Positions 1-8,551 of a stretch of 64,000 bases of DNA are shown piece by piece (the stretch's first letter is position 1; each line of letters starts with the position of its first letter). The notes under the pieces are model-generated. The model had not been told where the DNA came from. It searched no databases and saw only the letters and a list, made by a program, of their open reading frames with translations. Source of the DNA: Elusimicrobia bacterium RIFOXYA2_FULL_47_53 (GTDB lineage Bacteria; Elusimicrobiota; Endomicrobiia; Endomicrobiales; XYA2-FULL-47-53); NCBI GenBank assembly GCA_001800315.1, contig MGVE01000020.1, positions 94,641 through 158,640 of the forward strand. The letters run 5' to 3'. A program made the translations under genes and the position numbers.

Positions 1-1
1 G

Positions 2-1249
2 AATTTCGCCGGAGGATACGAAACATTCCCGTACTATTCCTTCGCGAAAGTTATGTCCGGCGATGTCCCCGCTGAGAAGCTGAGGGGAAAAATTATTCTT
101 GTGGGCGGGACCGCTACTGCGCTTTTTGACCTGAAGGCCACGCCGTTTTCGCCGGTTTTCCCAGGTGTGGAAATCCATGCCAACGCAATGTCAAATATCC
201 TTCGGAAGGATTTTTTAAGGCCCTGGTCTGCCTGGATAACATTCGCCTTGATTGTGGTGTTTTCTCTTTTTACGGGCCTTGCCCTGGGAAGAATAGCGCC
301 GCTCTGGGGCGGAGTTTCGGCCGCGGCGTTGTTTACGGCATATTTTATCGTAACCCTTATTTTGTTTAAAGCCAACATATACGCCGAGTTCACGGCTCCG
401 GCCTTGAGCTTGGGTTTGAGTTTTGTCGGGGTTCTATTCTTCAGGTTTATGACCGAGGAAAAGGAAAAGCGCCGCATAAAGAAAACATTCGGCCAGTATC
501 TTAATCCGCGCGTAATGGAAAAAGTCCTGTCGGACCCGTCCTTTCTTAAACTTGGCGGACAGAGGGAAACTCTGACGGTTCTATTCTCCGATATAAGGAG
601 TTTCACCACCATAACCGAATCCCTTCCGCCCGAAGAGCTGGTGGCGCAGTTAAACGAATACTTAAGTAAAATGGTTGAAGTGGTTTTCAGGTGGGACGGC
701 ACTCTGGACAAATTTATCGGCGACGCGGTAATGGCCTACTGGGGAGCTCCCATACCTCAGAACGACCACCATTTAAAAGGCGTGCTGTGCGCTATTGATA
801 TGCACAAAGAGCTGAAAATACTCCAGGATAAATGGCGCGCCGAGGGAAAGAAAGTATTTGAAATAGGAGTCGGCGTAAACAGCGGGGACATGACCGTCGG
901 CAATGTGGGTTCTACGGGTAAAATGGATTATACCGTAATAGGCGATAATGTCAACCTTGGGGCAAGGCTGGAGAGCGAGACAAAAGCCTATCACGCCAAG
1001 ATAATCATTTCCGAGGCAACTTATCAGGTTGTGAAAGATGTCATTGACGCGAAATATCTTGACGATGTGAAGGTTAAGGGAAAAACAAAATCGGTTCCTA
1101 TTTATGCCGTGCTCGGCAAGAAAGGCGAGGAACCCATTGTTGACGCTTCCACGGTCGGCAAAACTGCGGAGCCGGTCAAAGAGAAAGAGGCGGAGAAGGA
1201 AAAACCCGCGCCGGCAAAAAAGTTTGACCCCGACGCGAGAATGGGATAG
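2..1249 (+). CDS. CHASE2-domain membrane adenylate/guanylate cyclase (5' end outside window)
   Basis: The reading frame is open from base 2, so the gene starts upstream of the window. The first ~75 residues are the end of a CHASE2 extracellular sensor (FPYYSFAKV, GKIILVGGTA, PGVEIHANA). Three hydrophobic segments follow, then a class III nucleotide cyclase domain. Metal-binding Asp residues are seen in FSDIRSFT and FIGDAVMAYWG. The Lys of DKFIGD and the Asp of DYTVIGD are those expected of an adenylate rather than guanylate cyclase, and the Asn/Arg pair lies in NVNLGARLE. A charged Glu/Lys/Pro tail ends the protein. It probably converts ATP to cAMP in response to a periplasmic signal. The next gene starts 2 bases after the stop, so the two are likely co-transcribed. 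Confidence 0.92.
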   Translation, partial: NFAGGYETFPYYSFAKVMSGDVPAEKLRGKIILVGGTATALFDLKATPFSPVFPGVEIHANAMSNILRKDFLRPWSAWITFALIVVFSLFTGLALGRIAPLWGGVSAAALFTAYFIVTLILFKANIYAEFTAPALSLGLSFVGVLFFRFMTEEKEKRRIKKTFGQYLNPRVMEKVLSDPSFLKLGGQRETLTVLFSDIRSFTTITESLPPEELVAQLNEYLSKMVEVVFRWDGTLDKFIGDAVMAYWGAPIPQNDHHLKGVLCAIDMHKELKILQDKWRAEGKKVFEIGVGVNSGDMTVGNVGSTGKMDYTVIGDNVNLGARLESETKAYHAKIIISEATYQVVKDVIDAKYLDDVKVKGKTKSVPIYAVLGKKGEEPIVDASTVGKTAEPVKEKEAEKEKPAPAKKFDPDARMG

Positions 1250-1251
1250 AG

Positions 1252-1950
1252 ATGAATATTTTCTGGCGCCTCGTGCTCGCGCATCTTCTGACGGATTTTA
1301 CCTTGCAGACCAATTTTATCGCCCGCTGGAAAAGAGAAAATATCTGGGGCGGCCTGGTTCATTCCATAATCTTTTTCGTCAGCGGCGCCGCGATATGCTG
1401 GGAAAGCCTGCACAGCATTTGGTTTAACCTCGGAAATGTGGTAATTCTCAACGGCTGGGCGGCCATAGCCATTCTTACTTTCTTTCACTTTCTTGAAGAC
1501 GAATGGCGCGTCTGGACGATAAAAAAGCTGAACTCGCCCGATTCCTTCGTTTTCTTCCTCTGGGACCAATGCATTCACTATGTCCTGATATTCGTATTCT
1601 CCCCGCAATACGCGAACGCGTACCCCGAGAAAATCATCCTCTACGCCATTCTGTTTATACTGACAACCCACTTCACCTCAATATTTGTTTTTTACATGGA
1701 AAAGGGTATTTACGGGCAGGCGATGCTTCCGGGCCGCGAAAAATACTATTCCATTGCCGAGCGGACTGTCGCGGGACTTTTACTGCTGCTGCCCGGTTTG
1801 CAGGCTTTAAACATCCTTTTCCTTGTGCCGATAAGAATAATCGTGCACCGAATATGGAAAGACCATGGTTTTTCATGGGTTAATGTGGTTGTCGGCAGCA
1901 TTATGGGCATTGTTTTCGGGCTTTTCGCGAGGCTGATTTACTACGCCTGA
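1252..1950 (+). CDS. DUF3307 membrane protein
   Basis: 232-residue polytopic membrane protein. The N-terminus has the DUF3307 pattern: HLLTDFTLQ, a W..HS pair (GGLVHSIIFF), FHFLEDEW and the later WDQCIHY. About six hydrophobic stretches are visible. DUF3307 proteins have no established biochemical role. It begins 2 bases after the cyclase stop and probably shares its transcript. The last ~60 residues (LLLLPGLQALNILFLVPIRII and after) form further membrane segments. Family assignment is by motif memory only. Confidence 0.75.
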   Translation: MNIFWRLVLAHLLTDFTLQTNFIARWKRENIWGGLVHSIIFFVSGAAICWESLHSIWFNLGNVVILNGWAAIAILTFFHFLEDEWRVWTIKKLNSPDSFVFFLWDQCIHYVLIFVFSPQYANAYPEKIILYAILFILTTHFTSIFVFYMEKGIYGQAMLPGREKYYSIAERTVAGLLLLLPGLQALNILFLVPIRIIVHRIWKDHGFSWVNVVVGSIMGIVFGLFARLIYYA

Positions 1951-1978
1951 GATTTCGGCTTAATTTTTGTAATAAGCA

Positions 1979-2007
1979 TTGACATTTGAAGTAAATTTAG
2001 TTAACAT
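1979..2007 (+). promoter_or_regulatory. sigma-70-type promoter of the porin gene
   Basis: TTGACA (1979-1984), a 17-base spacer and TAACAT (2002-2007). A strong ribosome site (AAAAGGAGG) stands just before the ATG at 2088, leaving a leader of about 75 bases. Confidence 0.6.
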
Positions 2008-2087
2008 TTAACCAACTTATAAAATATCACCCTGATTTTGCGGGGTATATTGAATATGGAAGTAAAATATCAAAAGGAGGTAGGGTA

Positions 2088-3113
2088 ATGAAATTGAATG
2101 TATTGAAGTTGTCAGTAGTTGCAGCCTGTATGCTCTCTTTTTTGGGGACCGGATTTGCGGCTCCGATTGAGTCAGCATTTGAGAAAACGAAGGTGAACGG
2201 ACTTTTTCAGTTCTGGTACATGCGCACCGACAAAGCTTCTCCTGCTGATGCTTTCAGCATGAAACGCGCCGAGTTAAAGTTTTCAGGTGAAGTAAACCCG
2301 GAAATTCTCTGGAGCGTGTCAATTGACCCCGCAGCCATCAAGGAAGATTCCAAAGTTACCACCACCATGGGAATGGTGACAGCCGTGACAGTCGGAAGAA
2401 AATCACCGCTTCAGGACATCATTCTTACCTTTAAACCTATCCAGAAATTAAGCGTTGATGTCGGACAATACAAGGTTCCGTTCGGTATGGAAAGCCTTGA
2501 TTCATCCGCAAAACTTGATTTCGCGGAACGCGCGCTTTATAATTCAGTGCTTAAATGGGGCGATTATCGCGATATCGGCGTGACATTCAAGAGTAATTTT
2601 AAAGCCGGCGATGTGCCTATTGTGCCCGCTGTCGGTTTCTACAACGGCGAGGGACAGAACACCGCTGAGCTCAACAGCACCAGGTCAATGGTCGCCCGCG
2701 TAACCGCGAAGCCTATAGACACACTTCATGTCGGCTTGGCGTATTATGACGGCAAATCCGGCGTCGCAGAAACCAACAATACCCGCACCGGCGCGGAAGT
2801 CCGCTACATAAAAGACGATGTGACGGCCTACGGCGAGTACATGACAGGTAAAAGCGGAACGGTTAACAGAGCCAGCTACTATGCGACACTCACCTATAAG
2901 TTCGCTTCTGTTTATCAGGCCGCTGCCCGTTATGACTATCTTGATTTAAACACCGATACAAGCGGAGATTCCGGCACCCAGACTTCTCTTGGCATCAACC
3001 GCTTTATTGAGAAGCACAACGCGAAACTCCAGCTCAACTATGTTATGTGCGGCGAAGAAACAACTGCCGTGGATAATGACATAATCCGTTTCGTTGTCCA
3101 GGTTTCGTTCTAA
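2088..3113 (+). CDS. Phosphate-selective porin (OprP/OprO-like) outer-membrane protein
   Basis: 341 residues with a clear signal peptide (residues 1-24, ending GFAA). The mature chain has alternating beta-strand character. It carries features of the porin O/P family: FSMKRAELKFSGEVNP near the N-terminus, the VGQYKVPFGMESL motif and a RALYNSVLKWGDYRDIGV stretch. It ends in QVSF with a terminal Phe, as expected for insertion by the BAM complex. It probably forms an anion-selective channel; phosphate specificity cannot be read from the sequence. It is monocistronic, with its own promoter and a strong terminator downstream. Confidence 0.85.
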   Translation: MKLNVLKLSVVAACMLSFLGTGFAAPIESAFEKTKVNGLFQFWYMRTDKASPADAFSMKRAELKFSGEVNPEILWSVSIDPAAIKEDSKVTTTMGMVTAVTVGRKSPLQDIILTFKPIQKLSVDVGQYKVPFGMESLDSSAKLDFAERALYNSVLKWGDYRDIGVTFKSNFKAGDVPIVPAVGFYNGEGQNTAELNSTRSMVARVTAKPIDTLHVGLAYYDGKSGVAETNNTRTGAEVRYIKDDVTAYGEYMTGKSGTVNRASYYATLTYKFASVYQAAARYDYLDLNTDTSGDSGTQTSLGINRFIEKHNAKLQLNYVMCGEETTAVDNDIIRFVVQVSF

Positions 3114-3133
3114 CAACTAAACAGTTTGTTCTT

Positions 3134-3215
3134 CCCGGGCAGCAGCCGGGAAAATTATTTGAAAGTTTCATAGTGGCTGGTTAAGGGATTACTCTCTTAA
3201 TCAGCCATTTTTTTT
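3134..3215 (+). terminator. Terminator after the porin gene
   Basis: A small hairpin (CCCGG/CCGGG, 3134-3150) is followed by the main hairpin (arms 3174-3188 and 3193-3207, TGGCTG...CAGCCA) and eight T residues. The same terminator, together with the end of the porin gene, recurs near 8150-8246. Confidence 0.85.
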
Positions 3216-3284
3216 GCGTAAGCCTGATTTTGCGATAGAAGAGAGAGCCGGGACAAACGAAGAAATGAATCCGAAAGTGTCGTC

Positions 3285-3439
3285 ATACCAGCGGACAGAC
3301 TGTGTGGCAATGTCATCCTGAGCGTTAGCGAAGGATCGCGAAGTTATTGTTACCGTCGAGATGCTTCACTGCGTTCAGCATGACAACAACTCAAAGCCCT
3401 CGTTAATGGCAGTTATGACACAGTCTGGGAAGCAGGTAT
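3285..3439 (-). repeat. MITE-like element (132 bp) nested in a palindromic repeat, copy B
   Basis: The element at 3296-3427 has terminal inverted repeats CAGACTGTGT / ACACAGTCTG. It is flanked by a 3-bp direct repeat (GGA on this strand). Outside these lie the two arms of a palindrome (ATACCAGC at 3285-3292, GCAGGTAT at 3432-3439). It is the reverse complement of the copy at 46927-47058, with about five differences over 132 bases by eye. Confidence 0.8.
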
Positions 3440-3694
3440 CCAGAGGTTTTTTTGTGTAGTCATCCCAGAGGTAGTAGTCTGGGATCCACTTCTTAAAGTC
3501 ATTAACAAAATGTCATTGTCCTGGATTGTATAGGGATGATAGACTCCTAATATTAAGGAACTTTTTGCTTTCCATACCCCCTTCCGTGCCGATTACCGCA
3601 TCAACCCACCTTTGCGCTTTCACAAATATTTCACATTTATGCCACAGATATTTCAACCGTTGAGCGTAATATTTTCTCACGAACGGTAATTCCT
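3440..3694. other. Intergenic stretch with repeat remnants
   Basis: The left part continues the palindromic repeat family (GTGTAGTCATCCCAGAGG, then a CCCAGA.../TCTGGGA hairpin at about 3463-3484). Bases 3500-3694 hold no gene, and no convincing promoter was recognised before the small membrane protein at 3695. Confidence 0.5.
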
Positions 3695-4276
3695 ATGAAT
3701 ATAGCAATAAGGATTCTATTAATTCTAATGTTGTTTTTTCAGGCCCAGTCTTCGGCTCTGAGGGCTTTTGGCCAGTTTATGGCGCAAGAGCAGCTCTACG
3801 GGGCTTTGTCAGTAGAAAAAATAGGCGGTATCGCGGGTGTTTTCCTGGTTGTCAATTCCAATGTGGCGGAGCAGGTTAAAAGGCTTGTTCATTTGGCCTT
3901 ACAAGGCCCACAGGCCGCGTTAAGCGACGAAGCTCAGCCTTTCAACGATAACAATAATAGTAAGAGGCGGTGTGCCGATGATACAGTTTACGCAACCACA
4001 TTCTTTGACAGCAGTTCGCTCAGAACAGAACAAGTGAAACAGGAAAACAGGTTTGCCGGCCTCAATCTCAATATATACAATGTGCTAATCGCCATATTTT
4101 TGACGCTTCTGATGTTTTTGTTCGTTGACAGGCTTAAAAAACGCAGTTACTTTTTCCTTCTGCCGCGTTCCGGTGTCTGTGACGCAATAATTATGGCAAT
4201 AAAAATATTTTCCATAAAATCCTCGTTGAAACTCAACGAGGATTTTTTATTTTCTCAAAAGGGGATGATACAATGA
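3695..4276 (+). CDS. Hypothetical membrane protein
   Basis: 193 residues; family not recognised. The N-terminus is a hydrophobic signal or anchor (residues 3-22). A second hydrophobic segment lies at about residues 125-147 (LNIYNVLIAIFLTLLMFLF), with a soluble loop rich in Asn and Gln between them. The last 20 codons run through a perfect terminator hairpin (4218-4249), so the native 3' end is in doubt. The stop overlaps the first possible start (4273) of the following repeat-protein gene, but that gene has a better start at 4366. Confidence 0.5.
   Translation: MNIAIRILLILMLFFQAQSSALRAFGQFMAQEQLYGALSVEKIGGIAGVFLVVNSNVAEQVKRLVHLALQGPQAALSDEAQPFNDNNNSKRRCADDTVYATTFFDSSSLRTEQVKQENRFAGLNLNIYNVLIAIFLTLLMFLFVDRLKKRSYFFLLPRSGVCDAIIMAIKIFSIKSSLKLNEDFLFSQKGMIQ
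4218..4249 (+). terminator. Terminator or attenuator ahead of the repeat-protein gene
   Basis: A perfect 12-bp stem (AATCCTCGTTGA / TCAACGAGGATT) with a 3-base loop, followed by TTTTATTTT. It lies inside the 3' end of the upstream reading frame, about 115 bases before the start at 4366, so it either ends that transcript or attenuates the next gene. Confidence 0.8.
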
Positions 4277-4365
4277 AGGCTCTTAATGTTTCCAGTGAAG
4301 TCAGAGAACAGGCAGTTGTTTTAAACAGCAAAATTGGATTAAATTTAAAAGGGAGGTACACTGCA

Positions 4366-7300
4366 ATGAAGAACCATTTAAAGAAGTTAAGTTCAATTGC
4401 TATCTCTTTGCTGCTAATATCAACCCAGGTTGCCCAGGTTGTTTATTCCGCGGAGGGTTTTGATGCCGCTCCCGCTCCTTCCGGAGAAATGCCTTTAGGC
4501 GAATATTACGGCGGCGCAAAACCGGTTAACCAGATGATAGACCTCAAAAGCATAAAACTTAACAGCAAAAAGGCTGTTGTGCCGGCCGCTAAGAAAGAAA
4601 GCAATAAGCCTGCTAAGCCGCCCGTAAAAAAAATAGAAGCGTCCAGGCCGAAGCCTGTCATACAGCCGGCTCCTGTAAAAGAAAGAGATATAACGGCTGA
4701 AGCAAACAAGCTCATCTCAGATTTTACCGACAAAAATAACAATGTAATGTCAGCGTTGATCGCGGCCGAACTTGAAAAACGCGGAGACGCCGTATTAGCC
4801 GCCAGGGTCATAGCGACATTAGCTGTCGCGGGGCAGGAGGTTGAGGGCCTGATAGGCGCTATAAAAGACACAAAGCTTATTGAAGGAGTAAAGGCGGTCA
4901 TTAACACGGGCAATTTCTGGGGTTCATACACTTTCAAAGACGCTACGGCCGGCATGAGCGCGATCAATAAAGTTGAAAACGCGCTCAACGGTAAAACGGA
5001 AGTTCAAAATACGGCTGTTGCCGCACAGCCCGAAACCACAATTAAGGCCGATCTCAGTAACGATTTGATAACTCCCATCAGTTTTATGACAGCCAAAGCC
5101 CTTATCGCCAAATATACCGGCGCAAATGGTGTTATAAATTACGCGGGCCTTGCTTCCGCGCTTCTACAGAGCAACAATCCCGAACTTGCCGCGAATGTCC
5201 TTTCGCTTATGTACGGCAAAGCCGATGTTTCCAGGCCCTGGCAGAAACAGTCCACATGGCTTATAGCAGCGTTCAAAGTTTCTGACGCTTCATTTATGCT
5301 TAAAGTTCGCGATGTATGCGATAAAAGATCGCTTAAACCGACCGAAGCCGCGAAGTATAAAGCGATTTCACAGGGCATAATGCAGGATGTTTCAAACAAA
5401 ATTATTATGAAAAACGGCAGTAATTCCGCGTCGCTGGCCCAGGATCTTATTAAATTAAACGATTCAAAGCTTGTAACAGCGGTTTTGTTCCAGCTTACAA
5501 AAACAGTTCAGGGAAGCACCGGTCTTCTCATATATACCGCCGCTACCGAGAAGGCGGTAAAAGCGCTTTACGACGCGGGGGCTTCGGGAAAGGCTTTGCT
5601 GACGGCATCAAAAGCCGAACTTGGCAGCATGGTTAACAACAAAGTCGCGACAGCGATATTGAATGTTATAAACAAAATATTTTCAACGGAATTAACTCCC
5701 GCTGGATCGCTCATAGAAAAGTACACCAACGACAATGGAGTGATAGACTATAATGGTCTTGCTGCCGAGCTTGGGAGTACGAACGACAGCGAGTTAACGG
5801 TATCAGTGCTGACAATGTTGAGTAATGGAGGAGATACTACGAAAGCCAAGGCGCTGATAGGAGCGCTGACGCTTGATTCAGCCAATCATTGGCTTGGCGT
5901 GAGAAACCTGCTTGACGCCAAAGCCGCGGAAGTTGGTTTATCGTCAATGTATGGGACGCTTGCGCGCGCTATAGATATCCAGATAGCGACAAAGCTTGTA
6001 GAGAAGAACAGCGATTATCGCGGCATTAACGGCCCGGCGCTCGCGGCCGACCTTGTCAGCCTAAACGACGCCAAAGTCAGTATGGCCCTGTTTACCAAAT
6101 ATTATACGCCGGAAACAATAGGAACGCTTGTTAGCCACCTTATGTCAAAGGGCGAAGCCGGAATAAACCTGCTCAGGGCTGTAAAAGCCGAGCTAAGGAA
6201 ATATGTACGCGTAGACACTACGGTAAACACCGCGGCATTTATTACGGCGATAGACAATGTAATGCATCTTGACGCTGCCGTTCTTCTGGGCGACTACACA
6301 AGCAGTCAGGGTGTTATTGACTATGCCGGGCTGGCCAAAGAGGTTGAGCGCTTAAACAAAAAGGATATTGTCGTGGCGCTTATGGGAAAGCTGACTGCTG
6401 AACAGACGAAATCGCTGCTGAATAATATGAAAAACGCCAAGCTGTTATATTCGGTATTAAATTCAATGCCGCAGGCAGATGTGAATTATGCGGCGGTGGC
6501 AAACCGCGTGATTGCTATTTACAGCGCGAACCCTCAGCAGCTGATAAAGGATAATACGGTTAAGGATGTAATAGTGTATTCCGAGATAGCAAAACAGCTT
6601 GAAAAGCTTGGCAGCGGAGCGCTTGCCGGCAAGGTTCTTGGAGCGCTGGTTTATCAGGACTCATTTGCCCAGATAAGGTATGACCGGGTCAACCTGTTGC
6701 TTGCCCAGATTACAGATGTGGCCCTGCTCACAGAGGCCAGAAACAATGTGGTTTGCGTGTTTCCCCAGGCGGTAGCGCAGGTTCAGACACTGATTGATGC
6801 GCGCATTATGGAGCTTAATAATGCCGATGCGGTACAGCTTATCAAACAGTACACTGACGAGAACGGGGTGATAAATTACGATGGCCTCGCCTCGGCTCTT
6901 GTCAGCGGCAACGACGCGGAACTTGCCGCTAAAGTGCTTGCTACGCTGTCTGCCGGTATTTCCGCCGGTGAGGCCGCCGATAAGGCTAATACCCTTTTAA
7001 GCAAAATATCGCTTAGTAATGCCTCATTCATGCTGAGTGTCCGCAACGCCTGCGAAAGTTTGTCAGCGAAAGCGTCAAGCCCGGTCATAAAAGCCTTGTA
7101 TTCAGGGCTTGCGCAGAAGGTCACGGATTCAGTAGTTCGCAAGATTATTGCAAATAACCCTTACAGCTATGCTGCCGCGGCAGATGATCTGCTTGCACTT
7201 AATGATGCCAGGCTGTCCGTCGCGTACTTAATGACATGTTTAAAAAATTACGGAGGATATGGCCGTGACGAATGGCCGCAGACATTCTTCAGGTTGATGC

Positions 7301-8121
7301 TTGATGCCGGCGGGAAAGAAATGGTTATCGGTATAAATAACGAGCTCAAAAAGATGTCAAGCGACGCTACCGCTAAAACCCTGTTAACCAAAATGTATGA
7401 ACAATATCTCCCCGCTTATCTTGAAAAGGGCTACATTCAGATAAGCTATGACCCGTATGGCAAGGCGTCATACACTATCAATTATGCCGGACTCGCTGAA
7501 GCTATAAAAACTTTCGCGGCCGGTTTTTCAAGTGACGATCAGGGCAGGCTTGTTGGATCATTTAGTGTTTTTATAAGCCTGAGCCGCGGAGGAGTCGCAA
7601 ATGCTAAAAGGCTTGTTGACGCGCTTGCGTATTTAAAGGAAAGCGATTTGCTGGCAACTGCTTACTCCTACCTTAAAGCAAACCCCGGCGCGGCCGGATC
7701 AACACAATACGCTGTTTCTAAAGAGCTTGAGAAATATGTTTTTTCAAAAGCGACAGAATCACTCGTCAACACCTATGTAACCTGGGCGGGCTCGGGATAT
7801 AATGTCAAATACAATGTGGATTACGCGGGCCTTTCAAATGCCATAGCCTCGCTTGGCATTTCTGTAGCGGATAAGGGAATGTTTGCCGCTTCAGTAAGCA
7901 TTTTCATGAGCATGAACCGCGGCGATGCCGGCATAGAGGTTGTAAAAGCCAAACAATTGCTTTCCACGCTATACTCCACAACAAATGACAGAGCTCTTAT
8001 GTTGGCAACGCTAAACGCGCTTAAAGCCTGGCCGGCAACATCCGGAACGATAGAGGATTCTGTGGCGTCCGCGCTTGAAGCGTATGTGTATGGACTCTTG
8101 AATCCTGCTGTCACCTATTAA
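4366..8121 (+). CDS. Large exported repeat protein of unknown function
   Basis: 1251 residues from the ATG at 4366, chosen because AGGGAGG precedes it and a clean signal peptide follows (about 30 residues, ending VVYSAEG). A Lys/Pro-rich linker at about residues 50-100 is followed by degenerate repeats. Each major repeat opens with a motif of the form YT..xGVIxYxGLA (for example KYTGANGVINYAGLA, KYTNDNGVIDYNGLA, DYTSSQGVIDYAGLA, QYTDENGVINYDGLA). About 100-200 helical Ala/Leu/Lys-rich residues separate the motifs. Two C-terminal copies are more diverged (SYTINYAGLAEAI, KYNVDYAGLSNAI). No catalytic motif or membrane anchor is seen. It looks like a secreted alpha-solenoid or surface protein. 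I do not recognise the family. Confidence 0.8.
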   Translation: MKNHLKKLSSIAISLLLISTQVAQVVYSAEGFDAAPAPSGEMPLGEYYGGAKPVNQMIDLKSIKLNSKKAVVPAAKKESNKPAKPPVKKIEASRPKPVIQPAPVKERDITAEANKLISDFTDKNNNVMSALIAAELEKRGDAVLAARVIATLAVAGQEVEGLIGAIKDTKLIEGVKAVINTGNFWGSYTFKDATAGMSAINKVENALNGKTEVQNTAVAAQPETTIKADLSNDLITPISFMTAKALIAKYTGANGVINYAGLASALLQSNNPELAANVLSLMYGKADVSRPWQKQSTWLIAAFKVSDASFMLKVRDVCDKRSLKPTEAAKYKAISQGIMQDVSNKIIMKNGSNSASLAQDLIKLNDSKLVTAVLFQLTKTVQGSTGLLIYTAATEKAVKALYDAGASGKALLTASKAELGSMVNNKVATAILNVINKIFSTELTPAGSLIEKYTNDNGVIDYNGLAAELGSTNDSELTVSVLTMLSNGGDTTKAKALIGALTLDSANHWLGVRNLLDAKAAEVGLSSMYGTLARAIDIQIATKLVEKNSDYRGINGPALAADLVSLNDAKVSMALFTKYYTPETIGTLVSHLMSKGEAGINLLRAVKAELRKYVRVDTTVNTAAFITAIDNVMHLDAAVLLGDYTSSQGVIDYAGLAKEVERLNKKDIVVALMGKLTAEQTKSLLNNMKNAKLLYSVLNSMPQADVNYAAVANRVIAIYSANPQQLIKDNTVKDVIVYSEIAKQLEKLGSGALAGKVLGALVYQDSFAQIRYDRVNLLLAQITDVALLTEARNNVVCVFPQAVAQVQTLIDARIMELNNADAVQLIKQYTDENGVINYDGLASALVSGNDAELAAKVLATLSAGISAGEAADKANTLLSKISLSNASFMLSVRNACESLSAKASSPVIKALYSGLAQKVTDSVVRKIIANNPYSYAAAADDLLALNDARLSVAYLMTCLKNYGGYGRDEWPQTFFRLMLDAGGKEMVIGINNELKKMSSDATAKTLLTKMYEQYLPAYLEKGYIQISYDPYGKASYTINYAGLAEAIKTFAAGFSSDDQGRLVGSFSVFISLSRGGVANAKRLVDALAYLKESDLLATAYSYLKANPGAAGSTQYAVSKELEKYVFSKATESLVNTYVTWAGSGYNVKYNVDYAGLSNAIASLGISVADKGMFAASVSIFMSMNRGDAGIEVVKAKQLLSTLYSTTNDRALMLATLNALKAWPATSGTIEDSVASALEAYVYGLLNPAVTY

Positions 8122-8147
8122 GCAGGCGCAGAATTGTCAGATTGCTC

Positions 8148-8246
8148 TTTCGTTCTAACAACCAAACGAAGTGGCGGCTGGGCAGCCAGGTTAAAAGTTT
8201 TATAGTGGCTGGTTAAGGGATTACTCTCTTAACCAGCCATTTTTTT
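8148..8246 (+). terminator. Terminator of the repeat-protein gene, a copy of the porin 3' region
   Basis: The hairpin (8206-8220 with 8225-8239) plus seven T residues is nearly identical to the porin terminator at 3174-3215. The similarity extends upstream to TTTCGTTCTAACAAC at 8148, which in the porin gene encodes the last residues and stop codon. It therefore looks like a transplanted porin 3' end. Confidence 0.85.
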
Positions 8247-8251
8247 GCGTA

Positions 8252-8280
8252 TTGACAAAACGCGCCATGTATATTAGAAT
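8252..8280 (+). promoter_or_regulatory. Strong sigma-70 promoter
   Basis: TTGACA (8252-8257), a 17-base spacer and TAGAAT (8275-8280). The predicted start is near 8287. The first thing downstream is not a gene but a terminator at 8334-8375. Confidence 0.75.
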
Positions 8281-8286
8281 ATCCTT

Positions 8287-8372
8287 GTAAAGAGTTGTTG
8301 ACAGCCGCATTCATAAAAAGCATTGAAGCTTACAAACTTACATCTCACCGCGGAGATAGTAAGTTTTTTATT
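8287..8372 (+). ncRNA. Candidate small RNA or attenuated leader
   Basis: About 85 bases lie between a strong promoter and an intrinsic terminator. The terminator is a 13-bp stem (AAACTTACATCTC with GAGAT-A-GTAAGTTT, 8334-8366) followed by TTTATTTTT. No open reading frame of note lies inside. It could be a free small RNA or a leader that controls read-through into the activator gene at 8552. Confidence 0.5.
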
Positions 8373-8378
8373 TTTCAA

Positions 8379-8537
8379 CCCGAATTTTGCAATAGAAGCG
8401 AGTACCGAGGCGAGCGAGGCCGAGGCTTTTGTGACGGAAAAAGTGAAAGCGATGCAGGGACATCGGTTGAGCTTTTTGCGGATACAAAAGTCCGACATCG
8501 CTCGACGAATACCGCCCTCTATTGCATAATCCGGGTT
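8379..8537. repeat. Palindromic MITE-like element upstream of the activator gene
   Basis: The outer arms are imperfect inverted repeats (CCCGAATTTTGCAATAGA at the left, TCTATTGCATAATCCGGG at the right). An inner pair is also visible (GCGATG...CATCGC). The left arm resembles bases 3228-3245 downstream of the porin terminator. No transposase is present. Confidence 0.55.
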
Positions 8538-8551
8538 TAAGGGAGTTTTCC

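Noticed and set aside
4273-4365. Start of the repeat protein at the ATG at 4273
   Set aside because: The signal peptide and the strong ribosome site both fit the ATG at 4366.
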